This document shows, in pieces, positions 16,647-26,046 of a stretch of 64,000 nt of DNA (its first letter is position 1; every line of letters begins with the position of its first letter). The stretch spans positions 1 through 64,000 of the forward strand of contig JBJKYL010000018.1 of the NCBI GenBank assembly GCA_045561055.1, read 5' to 3'. Position numbers and translations under genes: made by a program. Under the pieces are notes generated by a model. That model searched no databases. It saw only the letters and a list, made by a program, of their open reading frames with translations, and was not told where the DNA came from. This DNA is from SMWC01 sp045561055. GTDB lineage: Bacteria; Pseudomonadota; Gammaproteobacteria; Steroidobacterales; Rariloculaceae.

Positions 16647-17621
16647 ATGTCTTTACAGAAAAACTTTCTCAAGCTTGAGGCCCATCTCAAGGGGCTCGTG
16701 ATAGGACAAGAGCTTCTTATCAATCGGATTCTCGTTGCGCTCCTTTGTGACGGGCATTTGCTTGTCGAAGGGGCTCCCGGGCTGGCAAAAACTCGTGCGA
16801 TTAAAGTTCTTAGTCACAGTGTTGAGGGAGACTTTCATCGCTTGCAATTTACACCCGACCTGCTTCCAGCGGACCTGACAGGTACCGAAATCTATCGTCC
16901 GCAGGATGGTTCGTTCGTTTTTCGTGAAGGCCCATTATTCCATAACCTTGTCTTGGCAGACGAAGTAAACCGGGCACCCGCAAAGGTTCAATCGGCTCTT
17001 CTGGAGGCGATGGGCGAGCGCCAAATTACGGTTGGCTCAGTGACGTACCCGTTGCCCGAACTATTTATGGTTATGGCGACGCAGAATCCGATTGAGCAGG
17101 AAGGCACGTATCCGTTGCCTGAGGCGCAGCTCGACCGATTTCTGCTACACGTGTTCGTCAAGTACCCTGACGCGAAAGGTGAACTCGCCATTCTGGGGCT
17201 TAATCGTGATGAAGCGAAGCGTTCGGTACAGGATGAAGCGCTTTTTCAACCACTGGAAGTTTTATCACAGTCCGAGATTCTTGCAGCCCGTCAGGAGGTT
17301 CTTGACCTACACCTGGCGGGTGAATTACAGGAATACATTGTCCAAGTAATTGTGGCGACCAGAGAATTGGAGCGATATGGTGACGATCTAGCAGGACAAC
17401 TAACATATGGTGCAAGTCCACGTGCAACGATTGCGCTTGACCGCTGCGCTCGAGCTCACGCTTGGTTAGCTGGTCGAGATTATGTTACGCCGGTTGATAT
17501 TCAGAGCGTTGCACATGATGTCTTACGCCACCGTATACTCCTCAGCTTCGAGGCGGAGGCTGCAGGAAGGACCCCAGATCAAATTGTAGATATGCTACTG
17601 GCACGAATAGGGGTGCCATAG
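16647..17621 (+). CDS. MoxR family AAA+ ATPase
   Basis: 324-residue chaperone-like ATPase that heads the Bat operon. Walker A appears as EGAPGLAKT, Walker B as LVLADEVNRAPAKVQSALLEAM, and the sensor region as MATQNPIEQEGTYPLPEAQLDRF; the C-terminal lid holds YGASPRATIALDRCARAHA. MoxR proteins partner with VWA-domain proteins to assemble or activate complexes. Its stop overlaps the GTG start of the DUF58 gene (base 17621), so the operon is tightly coupled. Upstream, a T-rich stretch at 16591-16599 precedes the ATG. Confidence 0.95.
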   Translation: MSLQKNFLKLEAHLKGLVIGQELLINRILVALLCDGHLLVEGAPGLAKTRAIKVLSHSVEGDFHRLQFTPDLLPADLTGTEIYRPQDGSFVFREGPLFHNLVLADEVNRAPAKVQSALLEAMGERQITVGSVTYPLPELFMVMATQNPIEQEGTYPLPEAQLDRFLLHVFVKYPDAKGELAILGLNRDEAKRSVQDEALFQPLEVLSQSEILAARQEVLDLHLAGELQEYIVQVIVATRELERYGDDLAGQLTYGASPRATIALDRCARAHAWLAGRDYVTPVDIQSVAHDVLRHRILLSFEAEAAGRTPDQIVDMLLARIGVP

Positions 17622-18565
17622 TGTCTGCGCTTGCGGTAAACGCAACCGCGACCGAGAGTTCACCAGCCCGCGCATCTTTATCGGAGCTCATCAGTCTGAA
17701 GGCTGCCGGTGAGTCCTTGAACCTTACCACTCTCCGAGTGCGCGCTTTGGGTGTCGGAGCCCATCTCTCACCATACAAGGGGCGCGGAGTCGAGTACGAC
17801 GAGTCTAGACTTTATCAACCAGGCGATGATCTCAGAACTATCGATTGGCGGGTCACAGCTCGGACAGGGAAACCCCATACCAAGGTATTTCGCGATGAGC
17901 GTGACCGTCCGGTCATCCTCTGGCTTGATCTTCGTCGGCCGATGCACTTTGCCACACGCGGTGTTTTCAAGGCTGTACGCGCTGCACAAACAGCGGCACT
18001 CATCGCGTGGAGCGCTGTAGGTAATGGTGACCGACTAGGCGGGCTAATTTTTTCGGAACGCGAGCACGTAGAAATTCGTCCTCGCTTAGGGCGACGTTCA
18101 ACGCTACGGCTCTTTCAGGCGATGTCTCAAGATTCGTTCTGGAAAGTAGCTGTTGACGATGTCGGTGATACCAGTGCCGACGCGGAACACGCGCTTGCTC
18201 GTTTAACTCGAGTGGCCCGTCCAGGTAGCATGATCTTCCTACTTAGCGATTTTCGAAATTTAGGTGCACAGTTCGAGCAAAATTTGCGTTCGCTTGCAGG
18301 CCACTGCGATATTTTCGCGATTCATATGTTTGACCCTATAGAGATAGATTTGCCGCCACCAGGGCATTATCGAATACACGCCGACGCTGAGACCATTTCG
18401 ATAAACACTGGCTCCGATTCATCTCGACAGCGTTATAGTCGACAGTTTCAAGAACGCCGCATTTTACTAAAAGAGTTGACGCGCTTTCCATCGGTGCAGC
18501 TACTAGATTGTTCCACAGTTGATGATCCGCTCGCTGTTCTTAAAGAGAGGTTTGAAAATAGATGA
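17621..18565 (+). CDS. DUF58 domain protein of the Bat operon
   Basis: 314-residue cytoplasmic DUF58 protein, with the family hallmark GRGVEYDESRLYQPGDDLRTIDWRVTAR (position-limited here as YDESRLYQPGDD...DWRVTAR) near residues 55-80, then a VWA-like core (VILWLDLRRPM, MIFLLSDFRN). It starts at GTG 17621 directly at the moxR stop and its end overlaps the next gene by 4 bp. DUF58 proteins always travel with MoxR and VWA genes. The molecular role is not established. Confidence 0.92.
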   Translation: MSALAVNATATESSPARASLSELISLKAAGESLNLTTLRVRALGVGAHLSPYKGRGVEYDESRLYQPGDDLRTIDWRVTARTGKPHTKVFRDERDRPVILWLDLRRPMHFATRGVFKAVRAAQTAALIAWSAVGNGDRLGGLIFSEREHVEIRPRLGRRSTLRLFQAMSQDSFWKVAVDDVGDTSADAEHALARLTRVARPGSMIFLLSDFRNLGAQFEQNLRSLAGHCDIFAIHMFDPIEIDLPPPGHYRIHADAETISINTGSDSSRQRYSRQFQERRILLKELTRFPSVQLLDCSTVDDPLAVLKERFENR

Positions 18566-19050
18566 ACCCAATCCTCGATCCTAGTCAGCTCGGGTTACGA
18601 GATATTCATCTCCCCAGCGAGATTAGCTGGTGGCCTTTCGCAGTGGGGTGGTGGTTGCTTGGCATCCTCATCTTTGGCATTGGGATCTTTTTTGTTATAC
18701 GCCACTTCCGATATAGGAGTCATCGCGCTGCCTGCCGCGAGTTGCGCAAGTTGGCGGATGCCGTTAAATCGGGATCCGATCCACGTTTATGTGCAGTTCA
18801 AGCATCCACGACGCTACGTCGTTTTGCAATGACCCTGGAGAAAGATTCCTCTGAAGTAGCCGGGTTAGTCGGGGAACGCTGGCTCTCCTATCTGGATAGC
18901 CACTCGGATGGTAATGTTTTTGGTGAAAGAGCTAGCCAGCTTCTTTTGACAGTACCGTATCGTAGTGTTGAGGGTTCGGCGGCGGAAGACTCGCTCGAGA
19001 TATGTGCTATTTGCGTAGACTGGGTCAAAGCTCAGCCTCTGCGAGGCTAA
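18562..19050 (+). CDS. DUF4381 domain membrane protein of the Bat operon
   Basis: 162 residues. A short N-terminal segment with LGLRDIHLPSEISWWPFAVGW leads straight into one transmembrane helix (about residues 27-48, WWLLGILIFGIGIFFVI), followed by a cytosolic helical domain with LCAVQASTTLRRFAMTL and VGERWLSYLDSH. This is the usual DUF4381 layout in gammaproteobacterial Bat loci. It overlaps the DUF58 gene by 4 bp and lies 3 bp before the VWA gene. Confidence 0.88.
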   Translation: MNPILDPSQLGLRDIHLPSEISWWPFAVGWWLLGILIFGIGIFFVIRHFRYRSHRAACRELRKLADAVKSGSDPRLCAVQASTTLRRFAMTLEKDSSEVAGLVGERWLSYLDSHSDGNVFGERASQLLLTVPYRSVEGSAAEDSLEICAICVDWVKAQPLRG

Positions 19051-19053
19051 CCT

Positions 19054-20079
19054 ATGTGGCAACTAGCATGGTCGTGGATGTTCTTGTTGCTACCGATCCC
19101 ATGGTTAGTGCGTCGTTTTTTGTCTCCCGAGTCTATGGAAAAGGATGCTGCGCTCCTTGTTCCGGCTGCGACAGAATTTGAGAATCTCTTCGGTGGTATA
19201 CAGAGTCGCGGTGTAGACCAATACCGATTGTTGTTGCTCTGGCTAATTTGGATTCTTGTCCTGCTTGCGGCTGCGCGGCCGCAATTCGTAGGTGATCCAG
19301 AATCTCTCCCAATGACGGGTCGGGACCTTCTCATGGCTGTCGATCTATCCGGGAGCATGGAAGAACAGGATTTTCAGCTAGAGGGCCGCTGGGTAGATCG
19401 TCTTACGGCAACAAAAGCGATTGCCAAGCAATTTATAGAAAGGCGTATCGGAGATCGAATAGGTTTGATCCTTTTTGGTAGAGAGACGTATTTGCAGGCG
19501 CCCCTAACTTTCGATAGGACTACCGTACAGACCCTTCTCGATGAGGCCGTGATTGGCTTAGCGGGCCAGGAGACTGCAATCGGTGATGCGATCGGTCTTG
19601 GTATTCGGACGTTAACTGATGCGGAAATTCAGGAGAGTCGGCGTGTGCTGGTCTTATTGACGGATGGGGCAAACACAGCGGGAGCTATTGATCCGCTAAA
19701 GGCAGCAGAATTGGCGCGGGACCGCGGTATGGTTATATATACGATTGGGATCGGCGCTGATGCGTTAATGGTGCAATCGCTATTCGGGATGCGTGAAGTT
19801 AACCCATCTGCCGACCTGGACGAGCAGACATTGACGACAATCGCTGAAGGAACGGGAGGTCAATATTTTCGTGCTCGCGATACGGAAGCCTTTCAGCAGA
19901 TCTACGAGATTCTAGATGAGCTCGAGCCAGCAGCTGGAGAGGAGAGTGGATTCCGTCCGGTTACAGAGCGGTATCATTGGCCGCTCACCGGCGCGCTGGT
20001 TATTAGTCTTTTATGGGCGTTTATTTCACTTGGTGGTTCGCTTAAATCAGCGGCTTTAGCGACGGCAGATTATGGCTGA
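19054..20079 (+). CDS. batA: VWA-domain membrane protein, BatA-like
   Basis: 341 residues: N-terminal transmembrane segments (about residues 5-22 and 55-75), then a periplasmic von Willebrand A domain with an intact MIDAS motif MAVDLSGSM near residue 92 (DxSxS), the distal Asp in LLTDGANTAG, and a C-terminal membrane helix (LTGALVISLLWAFISLGG). This matches BatA, which with BatB forms the membrane core of the Bacteroides aerotolerance (Bat) system. It overlaps the next gene by 8 bp. Confidence 0.92.
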   Translation: MWQLAWSWMFLLLPIPWLVRRFLSPESMEKDAALLVPAATEFENLFGGIQSRGVDQYRLLLLWLIWILVLLAAARPQFVGDPESLPMTGRDLLMAVDLSGSMEEQDFQLEGRWVDRLTATKAIAKQFIERRIGDRIGLILFGRETYLQAPLTFDRTTVQTLLDEAVIGLAGQETAIGDAIGLGIRTLTDAEIQESRRVLVLLTDGANTAGAIDPLKAAELARDRGMVIYTIGIGADALMVQSLFGMREVNPSADLDEQTLTTIAEGTGGQYFRARDTEAFQQIYEILDELEPAAGEESGFRPVTERYHWPLTGALVISLLWAFISLGGSLKSAALATADYG

Positions 20080-21829
20080 TTTTCATTTTCTACGGCCGTG
20101 GTGGTTGCTGGCATTACCGATCGGTGTGTGGCTAATCCTCCATCTATTGCGAAGTGGCACTAAAGGTGGTCGCTGGCAGGCGTTTGTGGATGAAGCGCTG
20201 CAGCCATTCGTATTAACCGGAACGAGTGTTGTGATAAAGGAACGTCGTAATGCAATGTTCGCGGCTATATGTGCGTGGTTGCTTGCAATAGTTGCCCTCG
20301 CAGGACCAACATGGGAACGTCTACCGGTTCCCGCAGTGCGTTCGGATGAAGCGCTTGTTATCGTACTCGACCTATCCCGTTCCATGGATGCGGTAGATCT
20401 CGAGCCGGCCCGCCTGACGCAAGCAAAATTGAAATTGCTCTCTTTGCTGGAACGCCGCGAGTCTGGTCAGACGGGACTTGTAGTTTTCTCCGCACACGCG
20501 TTCACAGTCGCTCCTCTTACCAGTGACGTGCGTACCATCGCGTTGCTAGTGTCAAGCTTGTCCAGCGACATTATGCCGAGCCGTGGCAGTTATCCAGAGG
20601 CTGGAATGACCAAAGCCGCTGGGTTACTTGACCAAGCTGGTATTCCAAGAGGTGAGATCCTAATGATCACCGACTCCAGTGTTTCGCCGACGGCTTTGGA
20701 TATAGCGCAGGATATATACCGTACCGGCCATACGGTACATGTGCTTGCTGTCGGCACATCTGATGGTGGCCCGATCATCGAGCCGGGCGGAGGTTTTTTA
20801 ACTGACCAGTCGGGACAGGTTGTGGTACCTCGAGTCGACACGACTAGTCTGCGGCGCCTCGCTACTAACGGTGGCGGTCGCTTTGCCACTATTACAGCCG
20901 ATGATCGCGATCTAGATTACCTTTTGTCCTTAGCTTCGGGCCTGAATGGTATGCTGGAGAACTCCGCGGATGAATCTGAAAGATTTGAAATTGATGTGTG
21001 GCGGGACCAAGGCCTCTGGTTCGTTTTAGTTCTGTTGCCGTTTGTTGCGCTAGCGTTTCGGCGCGGCTGGGTGCTGACCTGGTTAGTATGCTTTATGTTA
21101 CCCATTCCAGAGGTTCAAGCGCTGACATGGGACGATCTCTGGAAAACACCCGATCAGCTGGCGCAGGAGGCATTCGAAGCTGAAGACCATGCTCTTGCCA
21201 GCGCGTTGTTTGAAGATCCAATGTGGCGCGCGGCGGCGGAATTCAGGGCCGAAGAGTTTGAATCTAGCTCTGCGACACTCGAAGGACTGGACACGCCCGA
21301 CGCGCATTACAATAGGGGTAATGCGTTGGCAAGAGCTGGCCAGATCGGTTCGGCCATCGAGGCTTACGAGCGAGCGCTAGAATTAGATCCGGATCACGAG
21401 GACGCACGTTTCAATCGCGATTTGCTTTTGCAGCAGCCTCAACAAAATCAGTCTGACTCTAGCGATTCCGAAGGTGATGAATCTCAAGATAGCGAGAGCG
21501 GGGATACGCCACAACAAGCCGACCAGGAATCGAATGGGTCAGATCAATCCGATCCTCAAAACGCTGGAGCGCAGCAAGAGCAGTCACCTTCGTCCCAGCA
21601 AGCTTTAGCCGAGCCGGAGGAATCTGAGGAACTACCGCAAGGCGAGATGCCAACAGCCGAGGAACTCCAAGAATGGGAGGACGAGCAAGCGGCGAATCAG
21701 TGGCTGCGGCGGGTACCTCAAGATCCCGGCAACCTTCTGCGGCGCAAGTTTCTCTATCAGTACCAGAGACTCGGGATTGATCAGGATGGTAATTTTGTTT
21801 GGCCTGGTGATGAGCAGCAACCATGGTAA
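20072..21829 (+). CDS. batB: VWA plus TPR membrane protein, BatB/BatC fusion
   Basis: 585 residues. Two N-terminal membrane helices are followed by a VWA domain whose MIDAS reads VLDLSRSMD near residue 108, then a further membrane pair (about 313-350, LWFVLVLLPFVALAF). Downstream is the BatC part: a TPR with HYNRGNALARAGQIGSAIEAYERAL, and a long Gln/Ser/Glu/Asp-rich low-complexity stretch (about 455-545). BatB and BatC are separate genes in Bacteroides; fusion is common in gammaproteobacteria. It overlaps its neighbours on both sides. Confidence 0.92.
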   Translation: MADFHFLRPWWLLALPIGVWLILHLLRSGTKGGRWQAFVDEALQPFVLTGTSVVIKERRNAMFAAICAWLLAIVALAGPTWERLPVPAVRSDEALVIVLDLSRSMDAVDLEPARLTQAKLKLLSLLERRESGQTGLVVFSAHAFTVAPLTSDVRTIALLVSSLSSDIMPSRGSYPEAGMTKAAGLLDQAGIPRGEILMITDSSVSPTALDIAQDIYRTGHTVHVLAVGTSDGGPIIEPGGGFLTDQSGQVVVPRVDTTSLRRLATNGGGRFATITADDRDLDYLLSLASGLNGMLENSADESERFEIDVWRDQGLWFVLVLLPFVALAFRRGWVLTWLVCFMLPIPEVQALTWDDLWKTPDQLAQEAFEAEDHALASALFEDPMWRAAAEFRAEEFESSSATLEGLDTPDAHYNRGNALARAGQIGSAIEAYERALELDPDHEDARFNRDLLLQQPQQNQSDSSDSEGDESQDSESGDTPQQADQESNGSDQSDPQNAGAQQEQSPSSQQALAEPEESEELPQGEMPTAEELQEWEDEQAANQWLRRVPQDPGNLLRRKFLYQYQRLGIDQDGNFVWPGDEQQPW

Positions 21830-23484
21830 CTAGGCTAATCAATGTGTTCTTGTTATTTGCCCTTGTTTTCTCTGTGTCAGTTACGGTGGCGCAGGATATC
21901 TCGTTGGAGGCTAGCGTAGATAGGACTGTAGTGCAGGAGAACGAATCTTTTACCTATATTTTACGGGTGCATGGATCAACACGCGCTGAGCCCGACTTAG
22001 TGCCGCTAGCTACCGACTTCGACATCTTGCAGCGTTCACGCAACACTAGTATTCAGATGACTGGTGGGCGGACAGTCCAAATGACGGAGTGGACACTACG
22101 ACTCATGCCTCGTCAGTCCGGGTCGTTTACCCTGCCGCCTATCGCTTTAGAAAATGCGCTGAGTAACGCACTCCAGATTGATGTAATACCCGCCGCTGTT
22201 ACGTCAGCCGCCGCCGATATTTTTTTAGAAGTTACTGCTGAACCTAGCGATCCTTACGTACAATCGCAAGTGGTCTATACGATGACGCTCTATCGGGGCG
22301 TAGGAACTGGAAGGTCTTCGCTGACGCTGCCCGAGGTAAGCGGTGGCGAGGCAATTATTGAGAAACTAGGGCAGGATCGCGAGTACCAAACTGTCCTTGA
22401 TGGAAAAAACTTTATCGCGTTAGAGCGACAGTACGCTATTTTTCCTCAATCGTCCGGATCTATGATTATCGAGCCTATTGTGTTCGAGGCCATGGTAGTT
22501 TCAAACTCCGGTTTTTCGAACGTACAGCGTTATCGCTCCGAGCCGCTAGCGCTGACGGTCAATCCTGCGGTAGTAGCGCCTGCTGAGCTTACAAACGCGT
22601 CATGGATTCCTGCCCAGTCGTTGCGTTTGGAGGAACGCTGGAGTGGGGGAGAAGAACAACTGATCACAGGGATACCGCAGACGCGAACGCTGACGATCGT
22701 TGCCGAGGGTATTCTAGAGACACAGCTACCGGCTCTTAATATTCCCCAGTCGGATAGTATCCGCCAGTATTCGGATCAGCCTGAGCTTGGACGAGAAGCA
22801 GATCAGGGAACGATCCGGGCACTCCGTACAGAGCGTTTTGCGGTTCTTGCGCAAAGTGCCGGGTCGCACGCACTTGCAGAAATTGAATTGCCATGGTTTA
22901 ACACCACGGAAGAGCGCTGGGAGATAGCACGAATCCCGGCTAAAACTTTAGATGTGCTGCCCGGGACACAGGTTGTCGGTCCCGATCCAGGGACGCAGTT
23001 TTCAGAGATTTCTTCGGAGGAGTTGATTGCACAATCGAACGATCGGATCTGGCGGGGAATTAGCGCCGGGTTGCTCGCTGCCTGGTTAATAACGTTAGTT
23101 CTTTGGCATATTAGTAGGCGATCGGCCGATACGCCGGTTAAGTCTAAAGACGTGATGCCACCGAAACGTTCGACTAGCCGTCGATTACTTCAGCAGATTC
23201 GGAGAGCATGCGACGATAATAATGGCGCCCTTGCGCGCGAGCTTTTGATGGCCTGGGGAGAGCTGAGGTTTCCGAATGCCATGGTGCAGAGTCTAGGTGC
23301 GCTAGCGGAGTTGCTACCCGGTGATTTGGCGGGACTAGTACACGACCTAGATCGTTGTCTCTATGGCCCGGATGCAAGTCCTTGGAGCGGGAAGGAGTTG
23401 CGCGTCGCTCTGGCGCACTTTGACTCCGTAAGTAATGTATCTAACAAAAAGTCTAATGACCACTTGTTGCCGCTTTATCAATAG
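21823..23484 (+). CDS. batD: BatD family protein
   Basis: 553 residues. Signal peptide (INVFLLFALVFSVSVTVAQ), then several beta-rich periplasmic domains (ASVDRTVVQENESFTYILRVHG; RNTSIQMTGGRTVQMTEWTLRLMPRQSG), a late transmembrane helix at about 407-428 (GISAGLLAAWLITLVLWHI), and a cytosolic tail with a DUF7939-like helical segment. BatD is the large exported partner of BatA/BatB. It is the last gene of the operon, and 100 bp separate it from convergent gloA. Confidence 0.9.
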   Translation: MVTRLINVFLLFALVFSVSVTVAQDISLEASVDRTVVQENESFTYILRVHGSTRAEPDLVPLATDFDILQRSRNTSIQMTGGRTVQMTEWTLRLMPRQSGSFTLPPIALENALSNALQIDVIPAAVTSAAADIFLEVTAEPSDPYVQSQVVYTMTLYRGVGTGRSSLTLPEVSGGEAIIEKLGQDREYQTVLDGKNFIALERQYAIFPQSSGSMIIEPIVFEAMVVSNSGFSNVQRYRSEPLALTVNPAVVAPAELTNASWIPAQSLRLEERWSGGEEQLITGIPQTRTLTIVAEGILETQLPALNIPQSDSIRQYSDQPELGREADQGTIRALRTERFAVLAQSAGSHALAEIELPWFNTTEERWEIARIPAKTLDVLPGTQVVGPDPGTQFSEISSEELIAQSNDRIWRGISAGLLAAWLITLVLWHISRRSADTPVKSKDVMPPKRSTSRRLLQQIRRACDDNNGALARELLMAWGELRFPNAMVQSLGALAELLPGDLAGLVHDLDRCLYGPDASPWSGKELRVALAHFDSVSNVSNKKSNDHLLPLYQ

Positions 23485-23583
23485 TCCGGTCTCTCTACGA
23501 GCAGTCTGAGGTAAATTTCGAGTCGTGCTTAGCTAGTTGACTGCCTGCGCTAGGCTTATTTCTACCTATCGTGGCAACTGGAT

Positions 23584-24003
23584 CTACCAGACGCCGCTAT
23601 TTTCCATCGAACTCCACGGTTCCTTGGGTAGTAACCTATCCCCTTTCTGTAAAAGCTCTATCGAAATGCCGTCGGGGGAACGGACGAAGGCCATCCAGCC
23701 GTCACGCGGAGGGCGGTTAATCGTTATCCCAGCTGCCATGAGTCTTTCGCACGCCGCATAGATATCTTCGACTTCGAACGCAACATGGCCGAAATTTCTA
23801 CCGCCACCATAATCTTCTTCGTCCCAGTTATAGGTTAGCTCCAATGTACATTCTTCCTGGCCTTCAGCAGCGACGAATACCAGCGTGTAACGATCCGTTT
23901 CTCTATCGACTCGCCTAATTTCCCGTAGCCCGAGAGCATTGCAATAGAAATTAAGGGATACCTCAAGATTCCGTACTCGTAACATTGTATGTAAATATCG
24001 CAA
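23584..24003 (-). CDS. gloA: Glyoxalase I (lactoylglutathione lyase)
   Basis: 139-residue VOC protein that isomerises the methylglyoxal-glutathione hemithioacetal to S-lactoylglutathione. Metal ligands expected for GloA are in place: His5 in MRYLHTMLRV, Glu in CTLELTYNWDEEDY, His in NFGHVAFEV and Glu in GISIELLQKG. Length and the GGGRNFGH block match the bacterial Ni-type enzyme. It stands as a single gene, convergent with the Bat operon. Confidence 0.93.
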   Translation of the reverse strand: MRYLHTMLRVRNLEVSLNFYCNALGLREIRRVDRETDRYTLVFVAAEGQEECTLELTYNWDEEDYGGGRNFGHVAFEVEDIYAACERLMAAGITINRPPRDGWMAFVRSPDGISIELLQKGDRLLPKEPWSSMENSGVW

Positions 24004-24344
24004 GATCTCTTCTCCGGCTATTTATTCTTAGTTCTTTCCTGACTGTAACGGCTCCGATGGCATTGTTCTAGGTTTCATAGTGGGATTCGCTACGTTTTAG
24101 GTAGCTTATTTGACAACAGGAAGGCTCATTTCTGAGCCGGGTATGAAGCCCAAACTGACTGCAGAAGCTCACCATAAAGAACTCTGCCGAACGATAGTCG
24201 CAGGAGTGTTTCGCATATAGCTGGAGCCAGCTAAAACTTTCACGGTCGAAACGGAGCGTTTGACGTTTGTACCCTGGATATACTCTTTCTATAGCTAATT
24301 ACGAAGATCTAGAACCCTGCCGTCTAGCATCAGGTAACGTATAA
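24004..24344. other. Non-coding stretch between gloA and the OmpA-type gene
   Basis: No supportable gene. A 6-bp hairpin (GGCTCA, loop TTTC, TGAGCC, 24123-24138) is present without a convincing T-tract; on the minus strand it lies downstream of the OmpA-type gene and might act as a weak terminator. Confidence 0.5.
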
Positions 24345-25808
24345 CTACTCTATTTGAGGCTCGATGAGAATGTCGATACGGCGGTTCTGTGTCCGGCCCT
24401 GCAGTGTTTCATTGTTTGCTATTGGACGGGTCTCTCCGTAGCCGATCGCGGATAATCTGAAAGCTGCGATATTGAGTTCGGTACTAAGATATTGGCCAAC
24501 CGACTCTGCCCGAGCACGAGAAAGCGACATGTTTGCTCTGGCACTTCCATTCGAATCGGTGTGCCCTTCTATGACTACCCGCGAGCGAGGGAAAATCTCT
24601 ACGGCATCGCGGACCTTAATTAATAATGCCCGATGCTCCCGATCTACATTGGGTTCGCCACTCTGAAACGTCAGCGCAACCAAACGGATAATAATGTTAT
24701 TGCCTTCTCGGTAAATGAGGGCCTCATTGCGGGAGAATGTGCTCTCGATCTGGGCAAATTGTTCTCGGATTCGTGCTTCAGCCTCGAGAAGCTGGACGAG
24801 AAGAACTTGTTCTTGCGCTACCCCCCCTAGCTGCTCATCGAGGTCACGTATTTCTTCTTCGAGGCCAACAATTCTTAGATGACTTTCTTCTAGCTCATTA
24901 CTGAGTTGTATCTCACGTTGGCGCATATCTTGGATATAAGCGATCAACTCTTGGGTTACTGGGTTAGGACCGCGATCCAGTTGAGCTACACTGTCGGTTG
25001 CTGCGGCGATCTGTGCAATGGATTCCTCGTATGAAAGTATGAGCTGCTCTTCAGTCCAATCTTGGTCACGCAGCAATCTGACGCGCTCGGCGAGGTATAT
25101 AGCATGTCGGGCTTCATAGTTGGCGTCATGTACCAGGCTGAGAGGTAGATCGGTTTCATAACGGTTGTTATTAAATGCTTCTTCAGCTCGCAAGAGTAGA
25201 ATTTTTGCTTTATTGAAGGTCTCCGGCGCGTAGCGTGGCACGCGTAGCTGTTCCGCTTCTGCCAGTAGTGCCCGCGTCTGACTAAGGTATTGAGCTTTGA
25301 TCGCGGCTAGTTCGGCTTCGCGGAATTGTATTTCGGCTTCGGTAGCGAGGATCCTGGTACCTTCAATATCACCTAGCTCCAAACGACGTGCTGCGCTATC
25401 AAATAAGTTCTCCGCATCCGTCCACAATTGAGTTGCGAACCGTTGTGCAAAGGCTTCAATAGCGTCATCGCGCACACTTATCAGTGACGTGAGCGTAGTG
25501 TTGGCAATTGCAGAAACCTCTGCGGCCTCATTAAAAGAGGCTGTTGCTTCGACTATCTGGCGGCGAACACGTTCTAGATTTCTACCTCTCTCGAGATCGT
25601 TCTCAGCTGCCGCGTAGGCTTCCATACCGTCGGTGAAAAATTGTGGAGATAGCAGCTGAGCATTGGCGGTTTGCGCTGCAATCCTCGCACGGTCGGCTTC
25701 CGAGAATAATGTTTCACGCAGGTCCTGTGCTACTGTTTCACCTGCCAGTACAAGCCCGACGATGATCGCGCACCACTTTTTTATCGGCTTTGCTCGATAT
25801 GGTTTCAT
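24345..25808 (-). CDS. OmpA-family envelope protein with coiled coil
   Basis: 487 residues. Signal peptide (about 1-27, VGLVLAGETVAQ), an Ala/Glu-rich helical region resembling DUF4398 (repeated FDSAARRLELGD and AEAEQLRVPRYAPETFNKA segments), a coiled coil at about 285-350 (RQREIQLSNELEES), and a C-terminal OmpA peptidoglycan-binding domain with VVIEGHTDSNGSARANMSLS and RAESVGQYL. It probably anchors the outer membrane to the cell wall. There is no beta-barrel domain. Single gene, upstream of which is a 240-bp gap. Confidence 0.88.
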   Translation of the reverse strand: MKPYRAKPIKKWCAIIVGLVLAGETVAQDLRETLFSEADRARIAAQTANAQLLSPQFFTDGMEAYAAAENDLERGRNLERVRRQIVEATASFNEAAEVSAIANTTLTSLISVRDDAIEAFAQRFATQLWTDAENLFDSAARRLELGDIEGTRILATEAEIQFREAELAAIKAQYLSQTRALLAEAEQLRVPRYAPETFNKAKILLLRAEEAFNNNRYETDLPLSLVHDANYEARHAIYLAERVRLLRDQDWTEEQLILSYEESIAQIAAATDSVAQLDRGPNPVTQELIAYIQDMRQREIQLSNELEESHLRIVGLEEEIRDLDEQLGGVAQEQVLLVQLLEAEARIREQFAQIESTFSRNEALIYREGNNIIIRLVALTFQSGEPNVDREHRALLIKVRDAVEIFPRSRVVIEGHTDSNGSARANMSLSRARAESVGQYLSTELNIAAFRLSAIGYGETRPIANNETLQGRTQNRRIDILIEPQIE

Positions 25809-25911
25809 AGTATCTCTATATAGTCTGGGCAGAATATGTCAAGGATTTACTCATGATCAATAGGTTACTACGGCAGCTACGGGTCGTAGGATATTGAAAC
25901 TCCCGGGCTAG

Positions 25912-25944
25912 AAACCCGATTCAAATTATAGCTACGGGTTTTTT
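25912..25944 (+). terminator. Orphan intrinsic-terminator-like hairpin
   Basis: AAACCCG (25912-25918) can pair with CGGGTTT (25935-25941), followed by three more T. The 16-nt loop is long. The CCCG can alternatively pair with CGGG at 25904-25907. No annotated plus-strand gene lies upstream; on the minus strand it is about 100 bp after greB, so it may simply end greB. Confidence 0.35.
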
Positions 25945-26046
25945 AATCAACTGACCGCATTTTTAATGACAATAAAAGTTGTCAGAGTTTTATCTGGTTA
26001 GCGAGCCGATTAGGACTCATGGTGTATTTTTGCTGCCGGTGACACG

